In this document: positions 18,852 to 27,518 of the stretch, one piece after another
Numbering within the stretch: the stretch's first letter is position 1
How the letters are laid out: every line of letters starts with the position of its first letter
NCBI GenBank assembly: GCA_028282725.1
Contig: JANQHF010000055.1
Coordinates: 1 to 46,989 of the forward strand
Source of the DNA: Saprospiraceae bacterium
GTDB taxonomy: Bacteria > Bacteroidota > Bacteroidia > Chitinophagales > Saprospiraceae
Reading direction: 5' to 3'
Length of the DNA: 46,989 nt
Made by a program: the position numbers and the translations under genes
Notes under the pieces: generated by a model
What the model saw: only the letters and a program-made list of their open reading frames with translations
What the model was told of the DNA's origin: nothing
Database searches by the model: none

Positions 18852-21155
18852 ATGAGTGATATAGAACACAGATATCCGAATACCTCCCGGGAGGTCAGCT
18901 GGAAAAAGGCAAAAAAAGGATCCGTAGGTATTCCCGCCATATGGCAGACACTCCGACACCTCGGCAAGTATGCCGATGTCCCTGCAGGGATTAAGGCAGC
19001 CTTAAAGATGAATCAGAAAGGAGGCTTTGATTGCCCCGGGTGTGCCTGGCCTGACCCGGATGATGAGCGTTCGTCTCTCGGTGAATTTTGCGAGAATGGG
19101 ATCAAGGCGTTGTCAGAAGAGGCGACCAATCAACGGGCCGATCCCGCATTCTTTGGTAAGTACAGTGTACAAGAGCTATCAGGATGGTCAGAATTCGAAT
19201 TGGGGAAATCCGGACGGATCACACAAGCTTTATACCTCGCCGAAGGGGATACGCATTACAAGCCAATAGAATGGAACCAGGCATTTACTATTATCGCCAA
19301 CCATTTGAATAACCTGGATCATCCCGATGAGGCCATATTTTATACCAGTGGAAGAACCAGCAATGAAGCCGCCTTCCTGTATGGTACTCTAGCAAGGGCT
19401 TTTGGTACCAACAATCTGCCGGATTGTTCAAATATGTGTCATGAATGCAGCGGATACGGTCTATCCCGAACTCTTGGGATTGGAAAGGGAGCCGTGACCC
19501 TCGATGACATCCACTCTGCCGATGTCCTGCTGATTATTGGTCAGAATCCCGGTACCAATCACCCCAGGATGATGAATGCCTTGGAGAAGTGTAAGGAAAA
19601 TGGGGGCAGGATCATAGCCATCAATCCCCTGCGCGAAGCGGGATTGCTGCACTATACCAATCCTCAGCGACCGCGCCGGATATTCGGCAGGGGAGTCAAC
19701 ATTTCTGATCTGTACCTGCAGGTCAAACTCAACGGCGATATCGCATTACTCAAAGCCATAATGATCTTATTGCTCGAAAAAGAGAATGAGCAACCCGGTA
19801 TCGTCGATAAGGAATTCATCAAAACTCACACCGTTCATTACGATGAATTCATAGACCATCTGTCTCAAACAGATCTGGACAAGTGTGTTGTGGAATCCGG
19901 AGTTGCTCTTGAAAACATCGAAAAGGCGGTTGAACTCATCTCTTCATCTCCCAGAATGGTCATTTGTTGGGCAATGGGGATTACCCAGCATGTAAATGGC
20001 GTACAGAACGTTCAGGAGATTGTCAACTTACTCCTGCTCAAAGGGTCAGTAGGGATCAAAGGTGCTGGTCCTTGTCCCGTGAGAGGACATAGCAATGTCC
20101 AGGGAGACCGCACTATGGGTATCTGTGAAAAAATGCCTGAATCGTTTTACCAAAATCTGGGAAAGGCATTTAATATCACCGTTCCCCGGAATCACGGATA
20201 TGCTACTGTGCCTGCGATCAATGCTATGTACGAAGGAAAGGCTAGGGTATTTATAGGAATGGGAGGGAATTTTGTATCCGCCACACCGGATACCGACTAT
20301 ACGGCCGCTGCTCTGCGAAAATGTGACCTGACCGTTCATGTGAGTACAAAGCCCAATCGTTCTCACCTGGTCCACGGTAAAGAAGCATTGATACTGCCTA
20401 CCCTGGGGAGAAGTGAAATGGATATTCAGGAATCGGGCTATCAATTTGTCAGCGTTGAAAACAGTATGGGAATCGTTCATAGTTCTAAAGGTATTCTGCC
20501 TCCAAAATCCGAATTCCTGAAAAGTGAAGTGAAGATCATTGCCGGCTTAGGAAAGGCATTATTCGAAGACAGGCATGATGTTCAAATCCATTGGGACACC
20601 CTTTGCTCTGACTACGACAGGATTCGAGAGAAAATTGAAGAGGTCATCCCGGGATTTGACGATTATAACGAACGCGTGCGAAGTGGTGCAGGGTTTTACT
20701 TGCCCAATGGTGTGAAATCCCGTCAGTTCAATACGGAATCCGGAAAGGCCACGTTTACGATTAATCCTCTTCCGGACCAAAGCCTGGAGACTGATGAATT
20801 AATGATGACAACGATTCGTGCGCACGATCAGTACAATACTACTTTGTATGGATTGAATGACCGATATCGCGGGATCAAAGATGGCCGAGAGATTGTATTG
20901 ATGAACCAGGAGGACATGAGGGTGCGTGATATCACTCCGGGGCAGAAGGTAGAGATCGCCAGTCATTATGGAGATGTAAGAAGAGTAGTCGTAGATTTTA
21001 CTGCCATCCCATATGATTTGCCGAAAGGAAATGTCGCAACTTATTTCCCGGAAGCCAATCCTTTGATACCCGTTCAATTAGTTAATCCTGAAACGCTGAC
21101 GCCTGCATCCAAGTCTGTAATTGTGCGTGTCCGGGCAATGCGGGCAGAGTCATAA
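18852..21155 (+). CDS. YdeP/FdhF-like molybdopterin oxidoreductase
   Basis: A large (about 767-residue) molybdopterin-dependent oxidoreductase of the family containing E. coli YdeP, related to formate dehydrogenase H. The family block FDCPGCAWPDPDD near the N-terminus, YTSGRTSNEAAFLYG, NPGTNHPRMM, RGHSNVQGDRTMGI and RSHDQYNTT-like (IRAHDQYNTTLYG) motifs are all present. YdeP is linked to acid resistance in E. coli but its reaction is not established. I prefer the ATG at 18852 (MSDIEHR) by comparison with family N-termini; an in-frame ATG at 18759 adds 31 residues. fdhD upstream is the expected maturation factor. Confidence 0.92.
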   Translation: MSDIEHRYPNTSREVSWKKAKKGSVGIPAIWQTLRHLGKYADVPAGIKAALKMNQKGGFDCPGCAWPDPDDERSSLGEFCENGIKALSEEATNQRADPAFFGKYSVQELSGWSEFELGKSGRITQALYLAEGDTHYKPIEWNQAFTIIANHLNNLDHPDEAIFYTSGRTSNEAAFLYGTLARAFGTNNLPDCSNMCHECSGYGLSRTLGIGKGAVTLDDIHSADVLLIIGQNPGTNHPRMMNALEKCKENGGRIIAINPLREAGLLHYTNPQRPRRIFGRGVNISDLYLQVKLNGDIALLKAIMILLLEKENEQPGIVDKEFIKTHTVHYDEFIDHLSQTDLDKCVVESGVALENIEKAVELISSSPRMVICWAMGITQHVNGVQNVQEIVNLLLLKGSVGIKGAGPCPVRGHSNVQGDRTMGICEKMPESFYQNLGKAFNITVPRNHGYATVPAINAMYEGKARVFIGMGGNFVSATPDTDYTAAALRKCDLTVHVSTKPNRSHLVHGKEALILPTLGRSEMDIQESGYQFVSVENSMGIVHSSKGILPPKSEFLKSEVKIIAGLGKALFEDRHDVQIHWDTLCSDYDRIREKIEEVIPGFDDYNERVRSGAGFYLPNGVKSRQFNTESGKATFTINPLPDQSLETDELMMTTIRAHDQYNTTLYGLNDRYRGIKDGREIVLMNQEDMRVRDITPGQKVEIASHYGDVRRVVVDFTAIPYDLPKGNVATYFPEANPLIPVQLVNPETLTPASKSVIVRVRAMRAES

Positions 21156-21197
21156 GTTGACCTATATCGTTATGTATTCATACTGTGCCAAACATTA

Positions 21198-21229
21198 TTT
21201 GTTAAAGACCTATTAAAACACCAATTTTG
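21198..21229 (+). promoter_or_regulatory. Bacteroidota-type promoter before the TlpA-like gene
   Basis: TTTG at 21198-21201 and CAATTTTG at 21222-21229 are separated by 20 bp, matching TTTG-N19-21-TAnnTTTG except for C at the first -7 base. Transcription would begin near 21236, about 34 nt before the ATG at 21270. Confidence 0.55.
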
Positions 21230-21269
21230 CGAATAATTCTTTTGAAATTCTGTTAATCTAGGTGATCGA

Positions 21270-22709
21270 ATGCACAAACTTATGAATGGACATTTACTGG
21301 GGCTGTTGTTTATCATACTCACATCGTTCAACCTGCAGAGCCAGGTCAACCTTCAGATAGATGTAAAAAATTATGAATCGGATACCCTGATCCTTGGCTA
21401 TTACCTGGCCGAGAAAATGTTGGTTAAAGATTCAATAATCAGGGGTGAGGATCAGAAATTCACCTTTACCCAGGATTCTTTGTTGGAAACCGGTATGTAC
21501 ATGCTGGTTTCCGTTCCTGAAGGCATGTTCTATCAGGTGTTGGTTCCCGAAGACGACCAGGAGTTTCAATTGACCATTGATACGACGACGGAGGAGGATT
21601 TATTTTTTGAAGGTTCAGAAGAGAATACCGTCTTTTATGAATACCTGAAATTTGTTGACCAGGCGCGAAAAGAGACGGAACGGCTCGAACAAGTTATTGT
21701 AAATACGGATTCGGTATTGGTCACTGTCAGACAAGCCTTGCGAGAAGATCAGGCCACCATCAATGCAATGGTCAGCGCAAGACAGCTTGAAGTCATCAGG
21801 GATTATCCGAATAGTATTGTGGCCTTATTGCTGAAATCAAATCTACCCTTTGTATTCCCTGAATTCACCGGTACTTCGGAGGAAATACAACAGCAGAAAT
21901 ATCTATACTACAAGCAGAAGTATTTTGATAACCTGGACCTGGATCATCCTTCGGTTCTTCGAACACCCATTATCGATCAAAGAATCACTTACTATCTTGA
22001 AAGTCTAACACCCAACCAGGCCGATTCAATCATCAAATCCGTTGATCACGTCCTGGGATTAATGGATATGGAATCTGATGTTTATCGATACTACTTGTCC
22101 ACACTATTGAATAAGTACGGCAATTCCAAATATATTGGTCAGGATGCCGTATATGTTCACCTGGCGCTAAACTACTACGGGATGGGCAAAGCTCCCTGGA
22201 CAGACGAGGATAATTTGAATGAAATCGTTGGCAATGCCAAACGAATAGAACCCATCCTGATTGGCAAACCTGCACCGGATTTTACCATTCAAAGAGAAGA
22301 CGGTTCGTCGCTTGCTCTGAAAGATCTGAATACTGAATATACCGTTCTGGTCTTTTGGAAACCAGATTGTAATCATTGCACGCAGGCAATGCCTCATGTC
22401 ATCGAGTTTAACAAAAAGTGGAAGGAACAGGGAGTCCAGGTCGTTACGATCTGTACGATGAATGGCGATGAGTACAATAAATGCTGGGAAGATGTCAAAG
22501 CAAAAGGAATGCAGGACTTGATCAACGCAGGAGATCAATTCAGACGTTCAAGGATATTCTCCAATTATTACACGACCAGTACACCCAAGATATTTATCCT
22601 GGATAAGGAACATACCATCAAGCTAAAACGCGTGCCGGCAGAAAACCTTGATGCCGTGATGGTAGAATTGAAGAAGTTGGACGCAGCCGCTGCTGACAGT
22701 GGGCAGTAA
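21270..22709 (+). CDS. Exported TlpA-like thiol-disulfide oxidoreductase
   Basis: A 479-residue exported protein. Residues 1-25 are a signal peptide. An N-terminal beta-rich domain (about 26-115) resembles DUF4369, a helical middle (about 120-320) is unassigned, and the C-terminal 140 residues form a TlpA/AhpC-type thioredoxin fold with KPAPDFTIQ, the redox pair in DCNHC and the cis-proline in STPKIFIL. It probably reduces or isomerises disulfides in the periplasm. The CNHC active site differs from the WCGPC of the paralogue at 36709-37809. It has its own likely promoter. Confidence 0.85.
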   Translation: MHKLMNGHLLGLLFIILTSFNLQSQVNLQIDVKNYESDTLILGYYLAEKMLVKDSIIRGEDQKFTFTQDSLLETGMYMLVSVPEGMFYQVLVPEDDQEFQLTIDTTTEEDLFFEGSEENTVFYEYLKFVDQARKETERLEQVIVNTDSVLVTVRQALREDQATINAMVSARQLEVIRDYPNSIVALLLKSNLPFVFPEFTGTSEEIQQQKYLYYKQKYFDNLDLDHPSVLRTPIIDQRITYYLESLTPNQADSIIKSVDHVLGLMDMESDVYRYYLSTLLNKYGNSKYIGQDAVYVHLALNYYGMGKAPWTDEDNLNEIVGNAKRIEPILIGKPAPDFTIQREDGSSLALKDLNTEYTVLVFWKPDCNHCTQAMPHVIEFNKKWKEQGVQVVTICTMNGDEYNKCWEDVKAKGMQDLINAGDQFRRSRIFSNYYTTSTPKIFILDKEHTIKLKRVPAENLDAVMVELKKLDAAAADSGQ

Positions 22710-22770
22710 GTTAGCCTTTGGTTGTTAGTTTTTGGTCTTTGGTATCACCCAAATGTGTTCTGGCCCTGGC

Positions 22771-22813
22771 AAAAAGAAATAAATCTGTGGAAATCTGGGT
22801 TCAACTGTGGTTC
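22771..22813 (+). repeat. 43-bp dispersed repeat, copy 1
   Basis: This copy matches 22944-22986 at 37 of 43 positions. The unit is built from words of the type AATCTGTGG and ACTGTGGTTC. Related words occur on the opposite strand at 143-168, so it looks like a small dispersed family. Confidence 0.75.
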
Positions 22814-22943
22814 ATTAAGTCGGTCTTTAACTGATGGTCTTTGGTCTTTTATTGATCACCCGACTTCGTGGGCTGGGTGAGGGTTTACGTTTATCTATAT
22901 TCTATATCAATTCTTCACGTTCCAAAGCCATAACTCGTTGGTG

Positions 22944-22986
22944 AAAAGGAAATGAATCTGTGGAAATCTGTGCTGATCTGTGGTTC
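22944..22986 (+). repeat. 43-bp dispersed repeat, copy 2
   Basis: The second copy has three ATCTGTG words spaced about 9-12 bp apart and is probably closer to the family consensus than copy 1. No open frame or transposase accompanies it. Confidence 0.75.
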
Positions 22987-23091
22987 AGAAATAGAGAGCT
23001 GAGGATGGAAGCCTTCAGCAACGAAATGAACAATTCTGAAGGACAGGTTGATCAATCGACTTACTACTCTTAGACATTATAGGTATTAGTT

Positions 23092-23112
23092 CAAGGGGTG
23101 TAGAACCCCTTG
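23092..23112 (-). terminator. Hairpin downstream of rlmH
   Basis: CAAGGGGT (23092-23099) and ACCCCTTG (23105-23112) form a perfect 8-bp stem with a 5-nt loop, 43 bp past the rlmH stop. No T-run follows on either strand, so a classical intrinsic terminator is not certain; it could be an RNA-end stabilising hairpin. Confidence 0.4.
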
Positions 23113-23154
23113 TCTGTTGGTAACACACCCACACCCAAACTCAAACTTCACACC

Positions 23155-23625
23155 CTATCCATTGTGATACTTTTCCCCTCGAATGATCGTAAATGCCCGA
23201 TAGACCTGTTCGGCTATGATCATACGGGCCATATCGTGCGTAAAAGTGAAATCTGACAGGGAGATGACGTGGTCAGATCGTTCTTTCAAGAAGTAATGAG
23301 CACCATGAGCTCCGGCAATAACGAAAACCAGCGAGGAGACTGATGTATTCATTTTATGTTGGATCCATTTCGAGAATTGCATCGAATTCATTTTATGACC
23401 CTTCTCGTCGAGCAGGACGACCATGTCAGCCTTGTCGAACTTAGAAATGATGAGTTCGGCTTCCTTCTTTTGCGCAACAGCGGGATTCCTGGAGAGCGAT
23501 GCCGGGGTCTTTAGTTCGGTGATCGTACACCTGGTATAATGCCGGATTCTCTTTACATACTCTTCAATGATTGGATTGTATTCCTTGTACTTGGACTTAC
23601 CGATCCAAAGAAACCTAATGTGCAT
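23155..23625 (-). CDS. rlmH: 23S rRNA pseudouridine-1915 N3-methyltransferase
   Basis: A 156-residue SPOUT-class methyltransferase that modifies pseudouridine 1915 in helix 69 of 23S rRNA. The SAM-binding knot is seen in VFVIAGAHGAH, SLSDFTFTHDMARM and AEQVYRAFTIIRGEKYHNG, the last being the family C-terminus. Length is standard (155-160). The glycine loop reads AGAHG where most members have GGxxG. It is 10 bp downstream of the MFS gene on the same strand and probably co-transcribed with it. Confidence 0.95.
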   Translation of the reverse strand: MHIRFLWIGKSKYKEYNPIIEEYVKRIRHYTRCTITELKTPASLSRNPAVAQKKEAELIISKFDKADMVVLLDEKGHKMNSMQFSKWIQHKMNTSVSSLVFVIAGAHGAHYFLKERSDHVISLSDFTFTHDMARMIIAEQVYRAFTIIRGEKYHNG

Positions 23626-23635
23626 ATCGGACTCA

Positions 23636-25156
23636 CTAAACTTTTACTTCACTAATGTCATCGACGCGCACGGTCATGACGGCTGCAACCAGGAGGGAAA
23701 CTCCGCCAATCAGCATGGCATAAATGGGAGCACCATCGAAGAATTGGCCGATCAGAAATCCCAGGATAGCAGCGGCAATGATTTGAGGGATCACAATAAA
23801 GAAGTTGAACACTCCCATGTAATATCCCATTTTGTCGGAGGGCAGTGCCCCTGTTAGCATAGCATAAGGCATCGATAAAATACTTGTCCAGGCCAGGCCA
23901 ATTCCTATCATGGAAATTATCAACATGTTGGGATCCTTGATAAAGAAAATAGAGGCCAGACCCAAAGCACCAAAGATCAAACAAATTATGTGCGTGGTCT
24001 TGCGACTCGTTTTGCGGGCAATCACAGGAAGCAAAAATGCAAAAGGAACTGCCAGGCCATTGTATATGGCAAAACAAATGCCAACCCAGTCCGCGCCATC
24101 ATTGTATGCCTGCGACGTAGTATCTGAAGAACCGAATATACCGCTGGTGACAGCAGCCGTCGTATAGATCCACATGGAAAATAGGGCAAACCAGGAAAAG
24201 AACTGCACGAGCGCCAGTTGCTTCATCGTCTTGGGCATGGTCTGTAGATCGTTCATAATTGTGACAAAACCATTGCTGTATTTCTTTCCCTTTTGAAGAA
24301 CTCCGGAAAACACCATGAGGAGCCCGTAAGCGATGGTTCCGAAAGAAAGAATGTGCAATTGCTTATCCAGGTCTCTCGATAAAAACCACGTTGCCAGTAA
24401 TGCTCCTAAAAGGATGATCACCAATCCCTGGCGAAGGTGCTTATTCCCATTATCTGCAAATTGAGCTTCCGTCCATTGTTCGGGTATATATTCCTCACCT
24501 TTTTCTTCCGATTTTTCAAAAACCTCAAGTTGTTCGGGCGGGTATTCTCTGGAAAAGATTACCGTCCATAAAACGGCCAGTAAAAAGACGATGGCACCTA
24601 TATAGAATGACCACTTCACTGAATCCGGTACAAGACCTTCGGCCGCAATGTTGCTCACTCCAAAGATATTATTGAGAATCCAGGGTAGGAGGGAAGCGAT
24701 GACGGCACCTATACCGATGAAAAAAGCCTGGGCCGCGAATCCTGTTGTTCGTTGTTCGTTCGGCAAATTATCTCCTACAAAAGCCCTGAAGGGCTCCATC
24801 GAGATATTGATCGATGCATCCATTAACCAAAGTGTGACCGCTGCTACCCACAATGCAGGAGAGTTGGGCATAATGAATAACGCCATGGTCGCGAAAATGG
24901 CACCAAACAAGAAATAGGGACGTCTTCTTCCGAGTCGATTCCATGTCCTGTCACTGAAATATCCTATGATGGGTTGTACCAGAAGTCCGGTGACAGGGGC
25001 TGCTATCCAGAGGATGGGAATCTCTTCGACATCGGCACCAAGGGTTTCAAAAATTCGACTTACGTTGGCATTCTGAAGGGCAAACCCAAATTGGATTCCC
25101 ATGAAGCCCACGCTCATATTAATGATTTCCGTAAAGGAGAGTTTGGGTTTTTTCAT
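23636..25156 (-). CDS. SLC45-type MFS sugar transporter
   Basis: A 506-residue major facilitator with 12 predicted helices. The loop between helices 2 and 3 carries GYFSDRTWNRLGRRRPYF, the MFS signature in the form seen in the SLC45 / GPH-like sugar:proton symporters. The central loop (about residues 205-235) is long and acidic. Sugar uptake is the likely role; the sugar is unknown and no glycoside hydrolase lies next to it. The start ATG is at 25156. Confidence 0.85.
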   Translation of the reverse strand: MKKPKLSFTEIINMSVGFMGIQFGFALQNANVSRIFETLGADVEEIPILWIAAPVTGLLVQPIIGYFSDRTWNRLGRRRPYFLFGAIFATMALFIMPNSPALWVAAVTLWLMDASINISMEPFRAFVGDNLPNEQRTTGFAAQAFFIGIGAVIASLLPWILNNIFGVSNIAAEGLVPDSVKWSFYIGAIVFLLAVLWTVIFSREYPPEQLEVFEKSEEKGEEYIPEQWTEAQFADNGNKHLRQGLVIILLGALLATWFLSRDLDKQLHILSFGTIAYGLLMVFSGVLQKGKKYSNGFVTIMNDLQTMPKTMKQLALVQFFSWFALFSMWIYTTAAVTSGIFGSSDTTSQAYNDGADWVGICFAIYNGLAVPFAFLLPVIARKTSRKTTHIICLIFGALGLASIFFIKDPNMLIISMIGIGLAWTSILSMPYAMLTGALPSDKMGYYMGVFNFFIVIPQIIAAAILGFLIGQFFDGAPIYAMLIGGVSLLVAAVMTVRVDDISEVKV

Positions 25157-25256
25157 ACGTATGTTTCAATGCTGACAATATAAAGATTCCCGGCAGAAGG
25201 AAGATGGAGAGTATGTTTAAAAACAACCGGATTACAGGTTTTCAATTTATTTCACA

Positions 25257-25975
25257 AGCCTCGTTTCCGGGAATGAATTGTACCATGCAAACCAAAAGAT
25301 ACGGTGTGCGGCAATCCGGTCATACACCTGGGTTTCCCCGGATATGTGATCTTCCGAACACGCCTGCCACCCGACTATCATCAAAGTTATCCACCACCAT
25401 TTCGTGCCAACCCATGATCCTTTGCGGATAAGCCTTTGCAATACCGTTGATGACCATTCCGAAGACAATATCATTATCATACAAATACGAGGCATCTCCG
25501 GCATGGATCATTTGAGGATTGCGTAAGGGTGGGGGATGCCGTCCTGGCGCACGCCGCCCCAAAGTATTTCATCAAATCTGATAGAAGCCAGGTCAAACCG
25601 GCCTGCAAAATATCTGTTGAATTTTGGATCAATATTTTGATAAATCCTGGATTTGAGATCCGGGTAGAATTCCGTGTACGTGGCATTTTGTGACCAGATC
25701 CATTCCCACCATTCGTATACATTATTCTTGAAAACGTCGGCCTGATCCACAAGAATTAACATTTCAGCCAACGGTGCCGTATAAGAAGGATGCCATGAGG
25801 ACTCTATCTCTTCCAAGGCTGCCTCTCTATCCACGGGCTGGGCCTTCAAGAGGTCATAGAAGAGGTCTATGTCCACCTCAAGATCCGATGATTGAGCATT
25901 TACATGTGGTAACCAGGACACGTAGACCAGACAGAAAATAAATAGGCGACCTATCATGCATTCAAAATAATTCAT
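25257..25975 (-). pseudogene. Decayed DUF3179 protein gene
   Basis: The first 150 or so codons (signal peptide MIGRLFIFCLVYVSW, then YEWWEWIW and RFDEILWGGV) read like the N-terminus of an exported DUF3179 protein. The frame then breaks near 25525-25535: DGIP is followed in another frame by PLRNPQMIHAGD, YLYDNDIVFGMV and RIMGWHEMVVDN, the core of the domain. A second shift near 25320-25345 is needed for VYDRIA, and a third near 25305-25312 for HTVSFGLHGTIHSRK, after which homology ends. Three shifts plus loss of the C-terminus make a pseudogene far more likely than a sequencing fault. Confidence 0.8.
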
Positions 25976-26058
25976 CTTTTCACGAAGACATTTCCAAAGG
26001 TGATTGCATGTCAAATGCCCGACATTGCGTGAATGGAATGAGAAGAAGTTTTCACATA

Positions 26059-26088
26059 AAAAAAGCACCGTTTAAACGGTGCTTTTTT
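26059..26088 (-). terminator. Perfect palindromic terminator
   Basis: Arms 26059-26073 and 26074-26088 are a perfect 15-bp inverted repeat (AAAAAAGCACCGTTT and its complement) with a T-run on both strands. It is 45 bp past the stop of the second VPTLGEW gene and can terminate in both directions. Confidence 0.9.
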
Positions 26089-26132
26089 ATTCCAGATCAA
26101 TCCCTTAACTGGGGTATCAGGATTAGTTCTTT

Positions 26133-26792
26133 TTAAGCGATCGCTAGTTCTCTTTGACCGATGGCTACTGTACCTACGATCATCAAGATCAATGCCAGAG
26201 AAATCAGAGCCCACTCACCCAAGGTCGGAACGACTTGTGGGGCCATCGTAATCGTTGCTCCGGCTGGTCCTCTGATTTCAACATCATAAGTACCCAATTG
26301 TCCGTTACCAAAACTTGTTACCACAAGATAATACTGCTGTTGAGAAGCGAGATTTATATTTATCTGGGAGGCCAAACCTGCTCCACCGTCATCATTTCCG
26401 TCCATCAGCTTCTGATCCGGATTTGCTGGATCAAAGTCACAGTAAATGAAAATATAACTATCAGATAAGCCCGTAAGTGTTGTCTCAAATTCATAAGGTC
26501 CATTTTGACTAACTGCAAAGGGATATACATCATACGCAAGATTATCATTACCGGAGTCAAGAGAATTGGCATTACAGGTTAAATCCTGTGTTACCCCAAA
26601 TCTTCTATCGTAAGTCGGATCTGTTGCGGATAATTCGCCTGACATATTGTATAATGGAACACCAGCATCAGGAAGATCCGGTGCGGCCATTGATTCGGTT
26701 TTGGCAGTTTGTTCATTTGTGCTCATTTGTGCTTGTCCCTGGGATGTTATAAACAAACAAAACAAGGAAAGAACGAGTAATTTCATTCTCAT
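26133..26792 (-). CDS. Second surface protein with VPTLGEW sorting signal
   Basis: A 219-residue exported protein with a signal peptide (about 1-21). The body (about 50-180) resembles the bacterial pre-peptidase C-terminal type beta-sandwich: NGPYEFETTLTGL, YIFIYCDFDPANP and QQQYYLVVTSFG, but this is a tentative match. The C-terminus carries VPTLGEW, a hydrophobic helix and a short tail. Over 25 residues, its sorting region differs at three positions from that of the gene at 15367-16578, while the bodies are unrelated. ATGs at 26792 and 26786 are both possible starts. Confidence 0.85.
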   Translation of the reverse strand: MRMKLLVLSLFCLFITSQGQAQMSTNEQTAKTESMAAPDLPDAGVPLYNMSGELSATDPTYDRRFGVTQDLTCNANSLDSGNDNLAYDVYPFAVSQNGPYEFETTLTGLSDSYIFIYCDFDPANPDQKLMDGNDDGGAGLASQININLASQQQYYLVVTSFGNGQLGTYDVEIRGPAGATITMAPQVVPTLGEWALISLALILMIVGTVAIGQRELAIA

Positions 26793-26825
26793 GATATCTC
26801 TTACGTGTTTTGATTAAATAATAGG

Positions 26826-26833
26826 CGAATATA
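26826..26833 (-). promoter_or_regulatory. -7-like element upstream of the VPTLGEW gene
   Basis: On the minus strand TATATTCG resembles TAnnTTTG with one change and lies 33 bp before the ATG. No convincing -33 box was found. Confidence 0.3.
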
Positions 26834-26906
26834 GAGCTTCTTGGCCTTAGGGAGGTAATATTATATTAAGAATTTAACAATACATTAGTTAAAATTTTAA
26901 TGCAAC

Positions 26907-27518
26907 CTACAACGGCCAACCGTCGATAAACCTCCTGGTAAAAAGCCTAATAACCTCGGGATAAGTGACGAAGACAAATAATATCCCATATATTCCACCG
27001 AATAAATGAGCCATGTGATCCACATTATCATGCGAGTTCTTACTAGCCCAGGTGCTGTACAACAGGTATAAAACTGCAAATAGAATGGCCGGAACGGGTG
27101 GAAAAATGAACATCTCCCAAGGTGCAAACAGGACGTAAATGAATACGAGTGCCGAAGTGACACCAGAAGCGCCAACACTTCTGAAACCGGGGTTGGCCTT
27201 GTGTTTGAGAAATGTACCCAGGTTGGCGATCATGATTGCCGACAGGTAAAAAGCAACAAACATAAATTGTCCAATAGAAAGACCGAAGATCTGACCAAAC
27301 AACCGCTCCGCAATATCTCCAAATTGATACAGGACAAACATGTTTACGAATAGGTGTCCCCAACTTCCATGAACAAATCCTGCAGTAAGCAGGCGGTAGT
27401 ACTGACCATTATTGACTTCAGAATAGGGATGGTGGGCCAACTTGATCACCAGGTCTTGCCTTGTGAATGCCAGGTAGGAGATAACGCAGGTGACCATTAC
27501 AAATGTGAGTGTGATCAT
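26907..27518 (-). CDS. Rhomboid family intramembrane serine protease
   Basis: A 203-residue polytopic protease with about six helices. The catalytic dyad is visible: Ser118 in VGASGVTSAL and His171 in DHMAHLFGG. The first-loop HGSWGHLFVNM motif supplies the oxyanion-side His and Asn. It cuts membrane proteins within or near their transmembrane helices. Its ATG overlaps the TGA of the upstream propeller gene (ATGA), so translation is probably coupled. Confidence 0.93.
   Translation of the reverse strand: MITLTFVMVTCVISYLAFTRQDLVIKLAHHPYSEVNNGQYYRLLTAGFVHGSWGHLFVNMFVLYQFGDIAERLFGQIFGLSIGQFMFVAFYLSAIMIANLGTFLKHKANPGFRSVGASGVTSALVFIYVLFAPWEMFIFPPVPAILFAVLYLLYSTWASKNSHDNVDHMAHLFGGIYGILFVFVTYPEVIRLFTRRFIDGWPL

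Larger units (their letters stand above)
22710..23154. other. 445-bp intergenic gap with repeats, no gene
   Basis: I find no open frame with protein character here. The gap holds two copies of a 43-bp repeat, short GGTCTTTGGT words (22734-22743 and 22837-22846), a hairpin at 23092-23112, and a CA-rich stretch just before the rlmH stop. It is the only gene-free stretch longer than 300 bp in the window and the only convergent junction that is not closed up. Confidence 0.7.

Noticed and set aside
22710-23154. Possible CRISPR array or small RNA gene
   Set aside because: Only two copies of the 43-bp unit are present, imperfect and 173 bp apart start to start; no cas genes and no clear promoter.
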